From Chloroflexota bacterium (lineage in GTDB: Bacteria; Chloroflexota; Anaerolineae; Anaerolineales; Anaerolineaceae): 7,160 bases of DNA. Location of the stretch: contig JAGVUS010000299.1 in the NCBI GenBank assembly GCA_019136175.1, forward strand, positions 1-7,160, read 5' to 3'. The notes below the pieces were generated by a model that saw only the letters and a list, made by a program, of their open reading frames with translations, was not told the origin of the DNA and searched no databases. Below, in pieces: positions 1 through 6,890 of the stretch (positions within the stretch are counted from its first letter, which is position 1; every line of letters begins with the position of its first letter). The translations under genes were made by a program, and so were the position numbers.

Positions 1-170
1 AGCGTGGAAAAAATGGGAAGAATGACGAATACAAAAATGAAGATTCCGGAAAATAACAGGCTCATGAAGAGAACCGGATCCCGGGAGATGAGCGTAAATT
101 CGCGAATCCGCCGTACAACATCGTCAAGCCAACGGTTTTTTTGATGGATTTGCCCGGAAGAAGTTTGCAT
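1..170 (-). CDS. ABC transporter permease, N-terminal fragment (cut by window edge)
   Basis: The reading frame runs from ATG at 170 off the left edge, so only the first 56 codons are visible. It encodes a charged cytoplasmic N-terminus (MQTSSGQIHQKNRW...), then an Arg/Asp-containing stretch ending in SRDPVLF, then the first membrane helix (about residues 36-56, rich in Leu, Ile, Phe, Val and containing ILPIF). A short charged tail, then R-DP, then a long helix with a late Pro is the usual opening of inner-membrane permeases of the Fe3+/AfuB type, which are often large fused double permeases. An excellent Shine-Dalgarno (AGGAGG, 173-178) lies 5 nt upstream of the ATG. The gene follows the binding-protein gene by 59 bp on the same strand, so it should form the channel for that protein's ligand. 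The EAA loop that would confirm the family lies outside the window. Confidence 0.8.
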   Translation of the reverse strand, partial: MQTSSGQIHQKNRWLDDVVRRIREFTLISRDPVLFMSLLFSGIFIFVFVILPIFST

Positions 171-180
171 GATCCTCCTG

Positions 181-214
181 AAATAAAATTCTGGGCGGCA
201 TGCGCCGCCCAGAA
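181..214 (-). terminator. Hairpin with T-rich tail between binding protein and permease (attenuating terminator)
   Basis: Bases 191-199 (CTGGGCGGC) and 204-212 (GCCGCCCAG) are exact reverse complements around a 4-nt loop. Two further T-A pairs (189-190 with 213-214) make an 11-bp GC-rich stem. On the minus strand the stem is followed at once by TTTTATTT (188-181), the layout of a rho-independent terminator. It lies after the binding-protein stop codon and just before the permease ribosome binding site, so it probably terminates part of the transcription and stabilises the upstream message, giving more binding protein than permease. Confidence 0.8.
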
Positions 215-229
215 CTTAACGAGACGCAA

Positions 230-1294
<1,065 letters not shown>

Positions 1295-1321
1295 ATTTCT
1301 CCTCCGGATGAAATGGGAATT

Positions 1322-1339
1322 GGATATCCTGCGATATCC
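1322..1339 (-). repeat. Inverted repeat in the predicted 5' leader of the binding-protein gene
   Basis: GGATATC (1322-1328) and GATATCC (1333-1339) are exact inverted repeats with a 4-nt spacer. The repeat lies between the predicted transcription start (near 1378) and the ribosome binding site (1299-1305). It could fold as a 7-bp hairpin in the mRNA, or be a dyad for a DNA-binding protein. No conserved riboswitch is recognisable in this leader of roughly 80 nt. Confidence 0.45.
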
Positions 1340-1384
1340 CGGAATGCTGATCAGTTCGAATTATCAGAACAGAACAGCTTAAAC

Positions 1385-1413
1385 ATTATGGATTTTCTTG
1401 GTTGACTTGTCAA
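1385..1413 (-). promoter_or_regulatory. Sigma-70-type promoter of the binding-protein/permease operon
   Basis: Read on the minus strand, -35 is TTGACA (1413-1408, a perfect match), the spacer is 17 bp, and -10 is CATAAT (1390-1385, five of six). Transcription would start near 1378 and leave a leader of about 83 nt before the ATG at 1294. It is the strongest promoter-like signal in the window, in keeping with high expression of a binding protein. Confidence 0.75.
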
Positions 1414-1433
1414 GCTACAAACGTTGGAATAAT

Positions 1434-1449
1434 CCTGATAAATATCAGG
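1434..1449. promoter_or_regulatory. Perfect inverted repeat upstream of the ABC operon promoter (candidate operator or activator site)
   Basis: CCTGATAAATATCAGG is a perfect 7-2-7 dyad. Its centre is about 63 bp upstream of the predicted transcription start, a classical distance for an activator contacting RNA polymerase. Related half-sites recur nearer the gene: CTGATCAG (1347-1354) and TTATCAG (1361-1367). It does not fit the usual spacing of a Fur box. It also lies about 46 bp after the stop of the upstream methyltransferase gene, so a weak terminator is possible, but the stem is AT-rich and no strong T-run follows. Confidence 0.45.
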
Positions 1450-1495
1450 TATTTCACGGTTTTGCGGCTTTGGGAATAAATTTTAACGAGAAATA

Positions 1496-2395
1496 TCACT
1501 GTCCTGAACCATCCAGGCGGGCTTTAATCACCCGGATATTGCTGTCTTCATCCGAAAAGGATTGCAGTGAATCATAAAAGCCGGTTCGTTTCACCATGGT
1601 CATCATTCCCTGCCCCTGTCCCACGCCAACCTCGAAACAAATCCACCCGCCATGGCGCAGGTAGCGTGGTGCTTCCCGCAGGAACCGGGTCATTACCTGG
1701 ATGCCAAAATGTCCGCCATCAAATGCAAGGCGGGGTTCGTGGTGGACGATCTCGCCTGCCATTTTTTCGACATTGGCTGAGGAGATATATGGAGGGTTGC
1801 AGGTTATCAGGTCCATCTGTTGATGAAATCCGTCCTGTTCAAATGGTGCAAACAGGTCACCCACGAAGAAATCAACCCGTTCGGTGAGGTGCAAATGCTC
1901 TGCATTGCGTTTTGCCAGCGCCACTGCCTCCGGGGATACATCCGAACCAAACACCCGGGATTCTTTGACATAATATGCCAATGCCAGGGCAATGTTCCCG
2001 GAACCGGTGCAAATATCCATTGCCTGGATGATGTGACGTTCCTCGACAAGTGACCGGGCGGTTTCCACTGCTGCCTTGCCAAGGATTTCGGTTTCCTTGC
2101 GCGGGATCATTGCCTGGGGTGAAGCCAGGAACCCGATTCCCATAAATTCCTGGCTGCCAATCAGGTAGGCGAGCGGCGTACCATTTAACCTGAGGTCCAC
2201 CAGTTCCAATACCTTTGCATATTGGTCATCCGTCAGGTGAGGTGGATGGAGTTCATCCGTTTGTTCCTGGCAGACATGCTGCCAGATGGCGCGCAGGGTG
2301 GTTTCCGGGGTTTCATCGGGTTTATCCGGTAAACCCGCCCAGGATGCCTTGAGGGTATTCAATAATTCGTTAAAACGGGCGGTGGAATTCATCAC
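1496..2395 (-). CDS. prmC: PrmC/HemK-type protein N5-glutamine methyltransferase
   Basis: This is an S-adenosylmethionine-dependent methyltransferase of the family that methylates the GGQ glutamine of peptide chain release factors. It is 299 aa, close to the family's usual 280-290. After a helical N-terminal domain, GTPLAYLIGSQEF (72-84) and IPRKETE (97-103) match the PrmC linker. SAM motif I is DICTGSGNIALALA (127-140), SDVSPEA (151-157) supplies the ribose-binding acid, and NPPY (200-203) is the catalytic signature of glutamine methyltransferases. HEPRLAFDGG (219-228) also fits. The C-terminal strand is divergent: DEDSNIRVI where PrmC normally has a DL-G-RV pattern. There is no prfA next to it, so it may be a second copy or a relative with another target. 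The start is GTG at 2395 with ATG as the very next codon (2392). The Shine-Dalgarno is weak (AGG at 2402-2404), so the ATG may be the true start. Confidence 0.82.
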   Translation of the reverse strand: MMNSTARFNELLNTLKASWAGLPDKPDETPETTLRAIWQHVCQEQTDELHPPHLTDDQYAKVLELVDLRLNGTPLAYLIGSQEFMGIGFLASPQAMIPRKETEILGKAAVETARSLVEERHIIQAMDICTGSGNIALALAYYVKESRVFGSDVSPEAVALAKRNAEHLHLTERVDFFVGDLFAPFEQDGFHQQMDLITCNPPYISSANVEKMAGEIVHHEPRLAFDGGHFGIQVMTRFLREAPRYLRHGGWICFEVGVGQGQGMMTMVKRTGFYDSLQSFSDEDSNIRVIKARLDGSGQ

Positions 2396-2469
2396 GTTTG
2401 CCTGGGGTTTGGGAGAAGAGAATTGGATTTCCCGTCTTTTTTCGGATCCATCTGGAAGAGCTTGAGATT

Positions 2470-2498
2470 ATTATACGGTCTTTTTCCCAAATTGACTC
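2470..2498 (-). promoter_or_regulatory. Possible promoter for the prmC-like gene
   Basis: In the 133-bp gap between the channel gene and the methyltransferase gene, the minus strand carries a perfect -10 box, TATAAT (2475-2470). The hexamer 17 bp upstream, GAGTCA (2498-2493), matches the -35 consensus only at three positions. Transcription would start near 2463, about 70 nt before the gene. The gene could also be read through from the upstream channel gene, as no clear terminator lies between them. Confidence 0.4.
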
Positions 2499-2528
2499 CA
2501 TCCATCTTTGCCGGGTACATCGAATGGA

Positions 2529-4121
2529 TTACCAGATTCCTTCCTGCACAAACTTCTCGCGGATTAACCGGCTGAGTTCTGACCGCACCCGGCGCGACCG
2601 CCCATCTTGTTCCAGACGGATGTTATCCACGTAGTACCATAACTCAAGCTGGATGCTCTCCCCATTGAAAGACTTGATGGATACAACCGGATCCTTCCAA
2701 TAACCGGGGATGATTTTAAATTCCTTGTCCAGCCAATCCAACAGGTTGGAGGAAAGATCATCCAGGCGCATTTCATTCCGATCATCGGTGGCATGAATGG
2801 TTCGTTTGAGTGCGTCCCACTTCAGGCGTAGCTGCTCATTCCGCGTCTCCCAAACCTTGCGCAAGCTCCAGTAATCCTTCGGATTCAGCCAGCCATCCGG
2901 GGCTTCGGACCATTCTGTTGCCAGGGAAAGCACTGTCCCCAGGTTGGCTTCAGCAGGAGCAAGAAACTGGCAATAAATTTCCTGCCGTTCCGCCATGGTC
3001 AAGCCCTTGATTTCCCGGCTCTTGATCCCGCGAATCAGGTTTCTGATGGATTCCTTGAAAATTTCCAGGTGGGCATTCAGTCTGCCTTCCAATTCCAGGC
3101 GCGGGATGGTGCGTTCGTTCCGATCTGCTTCGTCCATCAGGGACCGGTGGGCGGGTGGATCGGATGAAACCAGTTCCGCCTGGTTGCGGATGTGTTCCGC
3201 TATTGCCTGGATTTTGGGCAGTTTCGCCGGGATATTGGAGGAAAGTACTGCCGGATGCCCGGCTGCCACCAGGCATAATATTTCCTGTACGTGGGTCAGG
3301 TTTGACCTGGCAGGAACGGTTACTTCAATGCTGTATTTCTGTTCGGCGGTGGGCTTGGTGAGGTTGATGATGGGTTCCGCAGCCAGGATTTTATTGGGCA
3401 TGAAAATGGTTGCCTGTTCATCCAATGAGAAAAGCATGGTGGAACGCAATCCCAGCCGTTGGACTTCACAGATTCGACCATCTCCCAGCAGAATCAGGTC
3501 GTTTTTTCGAAACGGTGCTTCCATCAAAAGGCTCAATCCGCTGAACACGTTGGAAAGTGTTTCCTGGAGGGCGAGTCCCAGCACCAGCCCCAACACCCCG
3601 GCACCAAGCAGGACGGAACTGATATTTACGCCCCACATGGGCAGGATGATCAAAGCGGATATGGTAATAATCAGCAGGGGACCAAACAGGTTGAGCACCG
3701 GGATGAGGACATCATCCACCTGGCTTTCGGTGCGCATTGCCCACCGGTTGCCATAATAAACAATTACATCCCGCAGAATCCGTCCCAGGATGTGGGCAAG
3801 GATCAGCACCAGCAGGGTATTGCTGATCCGTTCAATAGTAATGATTGCCTGGTCAGTGAAAGAGATCAATCGCAGGGATGCGTGGGCACCATACAGGAGG
3901 ATGAGCAGGACGATGGGGCGCCGCAGGATGCCCAGGAGGATATCTTCCAGGTCACCGGGAAGGGTGCGTGTGACCAGTTTCAACAGCCGCATCAACAGCA
4001 GGTTGACCAGGAGCGCAATGATCAGCCAGGCAGCCAGGTTGATTAGAAAGGAAGCCAGCGGCGTTGCCAGGATTTCAAAGCCGGGCGGCAGGGGGATGGA
4101 ATACCAGAGCAATTCCAACAT
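2529..4121 (-). CDS. MscS-family mechanosensitive ion channel with a long inserted cytoplasmic domain
   Basis: This is a membrane channel expected to open under membrane tension and release solutes during osmotic downshock. It is 530 aa, well above the roughly 290 aa of E. coli MscS. Hydrophobic helices lie near residues 22-50, 68-88, 99-122 and 140-163, followed by the pore helix at 166-200 with Gly/Ala packing (LLGAGVLGLVLGLALQETLS). The beta domain follows: GRICEVQRLGLRST (215-228) and MPNKI (241-245). The cytoplasmic alpha/beta domain starts normally (YSIEVTVP, 263-270) but its closing part (DPVVSIKSF onward, ending in LIREKFVQEGIW) appears only at 477-530. The roughly 175 residues between (about 295-470) are charged, helical and not part of standard MscS. 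The start is ATG 4121 with AAGGA 7 nt upstream. The stop lies 133 bp before the prmC-like gene. The family call is firm; the insert's role is unknown. Confidence 0.9.
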   Translation of the reverse strand: MLELLWYSIPLPPGFEILATPLASFLINLAAWLIIALLVNLLLMRLLKLVTRTLPGDLEDILLGILRRPIVLLILLYGAHASLRLISFTDQAIITIERISNTLLVLILAHILGRILRDVIVYYGNRWAMRTESQVDDVLIPVLNLFGPLLIITISALIILPMWGVNISSVLLGAGVLGLVLGLALQETLSNVFSGLSLLMEAPFRKNDLILLGDGRICEVQRLGLRSTMLFSLDEQATIFMPNKILAAEPIINLTKPTAEQKYSIEVTVPARSNLTHVQEILCLVAAGHPAVLSSNIPAKLPKIQAIAEHIRNQAELVSSDPPAHRSLMDEADRNERTIPRLELEGRLNAHLEIFKESIRNLIRGIKSREIKGLTMAERQEIYCQFLAPAEANLGTVLSLATEWSEAPDGWLNPKDYWSLRKVWETRNEQLRLKWDALKRTIHATDDRNEMRLDDLSSNLLDWLDKEFKIIPGYWKDPVVSIKSFNGESIQLELWYYVDNIRLEQDGRSRRVRSELSRLIREKFVQEGIW

Positions 4122-4172
4122 GAAAAAATCCTTAAGTTAAGATGATATGATAATAGCATAAATATGGTCTAA

Positions 4173-4200
4173 ATAATAGTATTAATTTCTTGGGGTTCAA
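4173..4200 (-). promoter_or_regulatory. Candidate promoter of the MscS-family gene
   Basis: On the minus strand, TTGAAC (4200-4195, four of six) and TATTAT (4178-4173, five of six) are separated by 16 bp. Transcription would start near 4166, leaving a leader of about 45 nt before ATG 4121. The surrounding DNA is very AT-rich, which raises the chance of a coincidental match. Confidence 0.45.
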
Positions 4201-4219
4201 TTTATCAGGTTTGTATAAT
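4190..4219 (+). promoter_or_regulatory. Candidate promoter of the plus-strand membrane-protein gene
   Basis: A perfect -10 box TATAAT (4214-4219) has TTGGGG (4190-4195) 18 bp upstream, a partial -35 that keeps the important TTG. Transcription would start near 4226, about 74 nt before the TTG start at 4300. The -35 box abuts and shares a base with the -35 of the divergent promoter for the channel gene. Confidence 0.5.
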
Positions 4220-4287
4220 GTTGCCAGGTGTTGAACTTGCCGTTCGGATTGGATTGATTTATGATGATATGCAATGGTTCACAAAGC

Positions 4288-4302
4288 GGAGAGTGTCACT
4301 TG
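4288..4302 (+). promoter_or_regulatory. Ribosome binding site that selects a TTG start
   Basis: GGAGAG (4288-4293) lies 6 nt before TTG (4300-4302). The in-frame ATGs upstream (4261, 4264) lack a convincing Shine-Dalgarno and would add 13 polar residues (MMICNGSQSGECH) ahead of a normal Lys-Gly-Lys-Lys plus hydrophobic N-terminus. The TTG is therefore the better start. Confidence 0.7.
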
Positions 4303-4833
4303 AAAGGAAAAAAACTACTATTACTGATCATCGTTCTGGTGGGTGGGATTCTCGTCCTGGGGAGTTATGTGTGGGGTTTTCAATCCCATCCGGAAGCAGG
4401 GGATGTCCTTTGGGGCGGGGTGCCGGAATCCATCCAACCGTACTACACCCTCGGGATGGTTGCAGGAGCACTTGGATATTTTTTCTACACGTACTTTCTT
4501 CTCTTTTCATTGGATGAATCCACCGCCCGGGTTGGAACCCGTTGGGGGTATGGCATCTTCCCATGGTTGTATCTGATCATTCTGATTCCCTCTGCGCTCT
4601 GGCTGCCGTTGAGTTATCTGGCAACTGACCAGGCAGGCACGTTTTGGGTGTGGCTGGTGCGGTTTGACCTGCTGCTGGTTGCGCTTGGCTCCATTGGATT
4701 GTTAATAGCACTTCTCAACGTGAATCCGAAAGTTCCCCGCCTTGCCCACCAGTTGGCTGTGGCGGGGATTATCCTGTTTTCTCTCCAGACCGTTTTGTTG
4801 GATGCTGTGATCTGGGGAATTTCTTTCAAATAA
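4300..4833 (+). CDS. Five-helix integral membrane protein of unknown function
   Basis: I do not recognise a family. With the TTG start the protein is 177 aa, opens with MKGKK and has hydrophobic stretches near residues 5-24, 48-70, 85-106, 115-139 and 150-173, so most of it is in the membrane. Between helices 1 and 2 is a polar loop of about 23 residues (QSHPEAGDVLWGG...) that would be outside if the Lys-rich N-terminus stays inside. Aromatic residues are frequent (for example GYFFYTYF, 59-66). There is no Cys, no metal-binding cluster and no enzymatic motif that I can see. The first helix could act as an uncleaved signal anchor. It is divergent from the MscS-family gene and lies 63 bp ahead of the degV gene on the same strand, with no terminator between, so it may be the first gene of that unit. 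Starting at ATG 4261 would give 190 aa. Confidence 0.8.
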   Translation: MKGKKLLLLIIVLVGGILVLGSYVWGFQSHPEAGDVLWGGVPESIQPYYTLGMVAGALGYFFYTYFLLFSLDESTARVGTRWGYGIFPWLYLIILIPSALWLPLSYLATDQAGTFWVWLVRFDLLLVALGSIGLLIALLNVNPKVPRLAHQLAVAGIILFSLQTVLLDAVIWGISFK

Positions 4834-4838
4834 TTGCT

Positions 4839-4877
4839 ATGACTCTTTTTGAATTTTGTGTAAGATTATCCTAATAC
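4839..4877 (+). promoter_or_regulatory. Possible promoter(s) ahead of the degV operon
   Basis: Two overlapping candidates fit in the 63-bp gap: ATGACT (4839-4844), 16 bp, TAAGAT (4861-4866); and TTGAAT (4849-4854), 17 bp, TAATAC (4872-4877). Each is a partial consensus match. The second would start transcription close to the ribosome binding site at 4884-4890. Either would let the lipid-related genes be expressed apart from the upstream membrane protein. Confidence 0.35.
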
Positions 4878-4896
4878 TTTTACGAGGGAGACATCC

Positions 4897-5733
4897 ATGA
4901 CCATTCGAATTGTTACGGACAGCACATGTGACCTTCCGCAGGAAATCATTGACCAATACCATATAACGGTTGTGCCGCTGTTCATCCAGATCGGCACCAG
5001 GGAATACCGTGACGGTGTAGATTTATCCCGGGAGGAATTTTATGAAAAACTCCCCGAACTGCGTCCCCATCCCACCACTGCCGTCCCCGGTATTGACTTG
5101 TTTGTCCAGACGTACGAGCGACTGATCCAGGAAGGGGCAACCCAAATTATATCCATCCACATTTCGCCCAAGCTGAGCGGAGTTTTAAGTGTTGCGAAGG
5201 TGGCTGCTGAACGAATCACATCCATCCCGGTGACCGTCCTGGACTCCCGTTCCCTTTCCATGGGAACGGGTTTCGCGGTTTATACAGCTGCGGAGGCAGC
5301 CCTGGAGGGTCATCCGATTGAAAAAATTCTCGATCTGCTGGAAAACCAGATAACCCGAACACGGGTGTTTGCTGCACTGGATTCCATGCAATATCTCCAA
5401 CGCAGCGGACGGGTGAGTTTCGCCATCTCCACCATCGGCAATTTTCTGCACATCAAGCCACTGCTGAAGATGCACAATGGGGAATACGGAACGGAAAAGG
5501 TGCGCACACGCCGCAACGCCATGCTGCGCCTGATTGAAATGCTCGGTGAGCATTTCCCCTACGAGCGGGTTGGCATCCTGTATTCCGGTGCTGCTGACCG
5601 GGCTCGCGAGTTGCTGGACGAGGTACGCGAATTGCTGCCAATGGACAAGGTCTGGTTTGGAATTTTAAACCCGGTGCTGGGCACCCACCTGGGACCCGGT
5701 GTGGTCGGTTTTATTACAATTGCCAAGGAATAA
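4897..5733 (+). CDS. DegV-family (FakB-type) fatty-acid-binding protein
   Basis: This is a cytoplasmic lipid carrier. In characterised members (FakB) it holds a fatty acid while the kinase FakA makes acyl phosphate for phospholipid synthesis. Its 278 aa is the family's usual length, and all hallmarks appear in order: VTDSTCDLP (6-14), PTTAVPG (59-65, the T-T/S-x-x-P loop), HISPKLSGVLS (88-98), DSRSLSMGTG (116-125), YLQRSGRVS (166-174) and THLGPGVVG (263-271). T61, S94, R172 and H264 sit where FakB contacts the fatty-acid carboxylate, by pattern rather than alignment. The common serine of the TSxP loop is Ala62, and the usual SGTYQ is SGVLS, so the pocket may differ. The start is set by GAGGGAG (4884-4890), 6 nt before ATG. 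No FakA kinase gene is visible here. The next gene starts 13 bp after its stop, pointing to a shared transcript with membrane lipid-type proteins. Confidence 0.92.
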   Translation: MTIRIVTDSTCDLPQEIIDQYHITVVPLFIQIGTREYRDGVDLSREEFYEKLPELRPHPTTAVPGIDLFVQTYERLIQEGATQIISIHISPKLSGVLSVAKVAAERITSIPVTVLDSRSLSMGTGFAVYTAAEAALEGHPIEKILDLLENQITRTRVFAALDSMQYLQRSGRVSFAISTIGNFLHIKPLLKMHNGEYGTEKVRTRRNAMLRLIEMLGEHFPYERVGILYSGAADRARELLDEVRELLPMDKVWFGILNPVLGTHLGPGVVGFITIAKE

Positions 5734-5746
5734 AAAAGGAGAATCC

Positions 5747-6529
5747 ATGTCTTTTCTTGAAGTATATGCAATTGCCCTGGGTGTCATTATCGGCTTGATG
5801 ACTGTCCTTTGGCTGGTCAGCCTGGCATTAAAAAATTCCAGCATCGTGGATATTTTCTGGGGGACGGGGTTTGTGATTGCCGGGTGGACATACTTCCTCC
5901 TGACGCCGGAAGGTTACCTGCCCCGCAAGCTCTTGATTGCCATCATTGTAACAATCTGGGGACTGCGTCTTTCGCTGCATATCTTTCTCCGCAACAAGGG
6001 CAAACCGGAGGATTTCCGCTACCAGAAATGGCGCGGGGAAAACGGGCAATCCTGGTGGTGGCGCAGTTTTTTCAAGGTGTTTCTCCTGCAGGGCGTGCTG
6101 CTTTGGATCATCTCTGCACCACTGCTGGCAGCGCAATTCCGCGGCACCCCCGACAGGCTGACGATCCTGGATTTCCTTGGACTGTTCCTCTGGGCGGTTG
6201 GCTTCTTCTTTGAGGCAGCGGGGGATTGGCAGCTTGCCCGGTTCATTAAAGATCCTGCCAACAAGGGTAAAGTGATGGATCGCGGGGTTTGGCGTTACAC
6301 CCGCCATCCGAATTATTTTGGTGACTCTGCCCAGTGGTGGGGCTATTACCTGGTCGCTGCTGCAGCTGGCGGCTGGTGGACTATCTTCAGCCCAATCCTG
6401 ATGACCCACCTGTTGGTGAATGTTTCCGGGATGGCGCTTCTGGAGAAAACCATGTCCCAACGTCCGGCGTACCGGGAATACATGACACGAACCAGCGGAT
6501 TTATCCCCTGGTTTCCGCGAAAGAAGTAA
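5747..6529 (+). CDS. DUF1295 membrane protein, steroid 5-alpha-reductase/ICMT-like
   Basis: This is a 260-aa multi-pass membrane protein, about six helices (near 5-27, 37-53, 62-82, 108-128, 141-160 and 198-226). Family marks are NSSIVDIFWGTGF (30-42), WGLRLSLHIFLRN (71-83), RYQKWR (91-96), and the C-terminal core GVWRYTRHPNYFGD (180-193). RHPNYFG is the signature shared with isoprenylcysteine methyltransferases and 5-alpha reductases, where this region binds the cofactor (SAM or NADPH). The protein ends in the typical RPAYREYMTRTSGFIPWFP (239-257). The substrate is not known; a lipid or isoprenoid is likely, and reduction is the usual guess for this branch. The start is ATG 5747, with AAGGAG (5736-5741) 5 nt upstream, not the in-frame ATG at 5699, which lies inside the degV gene and would add 16 residues. 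The 13-bp gap to degV supports one operon. Confidence 0.88.
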   Translation: MSFLEVYAIALGVIIGLMTVLWLVSLALKNSSIVDIFWGTGFVIAGWTYFLLTPEGYLPRKLLIAIIVTIWGLRLSLHIFLRNKGKPEDFRYQKWRGENGQSWWWRSFFKVFLLQGVLLWIISAPLLAAQFRGTPDRLTILDFLGLFLWAVGFFFEAAGDWQLARFIKDPANKGKVMDRGVWRYTRHPNYFGDSAQWWGYYLVAAAAGGWWTIFSPILMTHLLVNVSGMALLEKTMSQRPAYREYMTRTSGFIPWFPRKK

Positions 6530-6541
6530 GGTGGACCTGAC

Positions 6542-6871
6542 ATGAAAATTGCCAAAATCATCTCCCTGGCTGGTTTGCTTGCCATGACTGCTGTCCTGGT
6601 GTATGGCTTCACCGTTGGAGATTTCTCGGCGGATGGGGCAATCATCCTGTCCAATCCGTGGGGAATCGTCTCAATGGTGGACCTGTACGTGGGCTTTATC
6701 CTGTTTTCCGGCTGGATCATCTTCCGTGAAAAAGCCTTGCTGTCTTCCATTCTTTGGGTGGTGCTGATGGTGGTGCTGGGCTTCTGGGCAGGTTCGTTGT
6801 ACACCTTCCTGGCGCTGCAGGGCAGTCAGGGAGACTGGAAGCGGTTCTGGATGGGAAAACGTGCGGATTAG
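6542..6871 (+). CDS. Small three-helix membrane protein, DUF1475-like
   Basis: It is 109 aa with hydrophobic segments at about 4-23, 43-61 and 66-92. The pattern NPW (38-40), VDLY (46-49), W58 and FRE (61-63), then LW (71-72), resembles DUF1475, a family known from plants and bacteria whose function is not established. The plant members have an equivalent DPW...VDFY...W..YKE arrangement. A conserved-looking GDWKRFWMGKRA tail (97-108) closes the protein. No catalytic motif is evident; Asp47, Arg62 and Glu63 in or next to helices would be the residues to look at. AAGGTGG (6528-6534) overlaps the stop codon of the preceding gene and lies 7 nt before the ATG, so translation is probably coupled. 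The family assignment is by remembered motif pattern and less certain than the ORF itself. Confidence 0.78.
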   Translation: MKIAKIISLAGLLAMTAVLVYGFTVGDFSADGAIILSNPWGIVSMVDLYVGFILFSGWIIFREKALLSSILWVVLMVVLGFWAGSLYTFLALQGSQGDWKRFWMGKRAD

Positions 6872-6890
6872 TGGATAAGGAGAACAAGAA

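Noticed and set aside
2523..2528. ATGGAT after the channel-gene stop pairing with ATCCAT near 2501-2506, considered as a terminator
   Set aside because: Only six base pairs, a loop of about 16 nt, and no T-run after it on the minus strand.
2995..3756. Plus-strand open frame of 253 codons
   Set aside because: It is antisense to the MscS-family gene. It is Ser/Arg-rich with no recognisable domain and lacks a Shine-Dalgarno site.
4131..4141. Small dyad CTTAAGTTAAG next to the MscS-gene ribosome binding site
   Set aside because: Five-base arms in AT-rich DNA are expected by chance. The overlap with the Shine-Dalgarno is not enough to claim an operator.
4202..4210. TTATCAGGT near the divergent promoters resembling a half of the dyad at 1434-1449
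   Set aside because: The same 9-mer also occurs inside the prmC-like coding sequence (near 1804-1812), and there is no second arm here, so it is most likely chance.
5699..5746. Earlier in-frame ATG for the DUF1295 gene
   Set aside because: It lies inside the end of the degV gene and lacks a ribosome binding site, whereas ATG 5747 has AAGGAG at proper distance and gives a normal hydrophobic N-terminus.
5828..6460. Minus-strand open frame of 210 codons
   Set aside because: It is antisense to the DUF1295 gene, whose motifs and ribosome binding site are clear. The predicted antisense protein is low-complexity and unlike any family.
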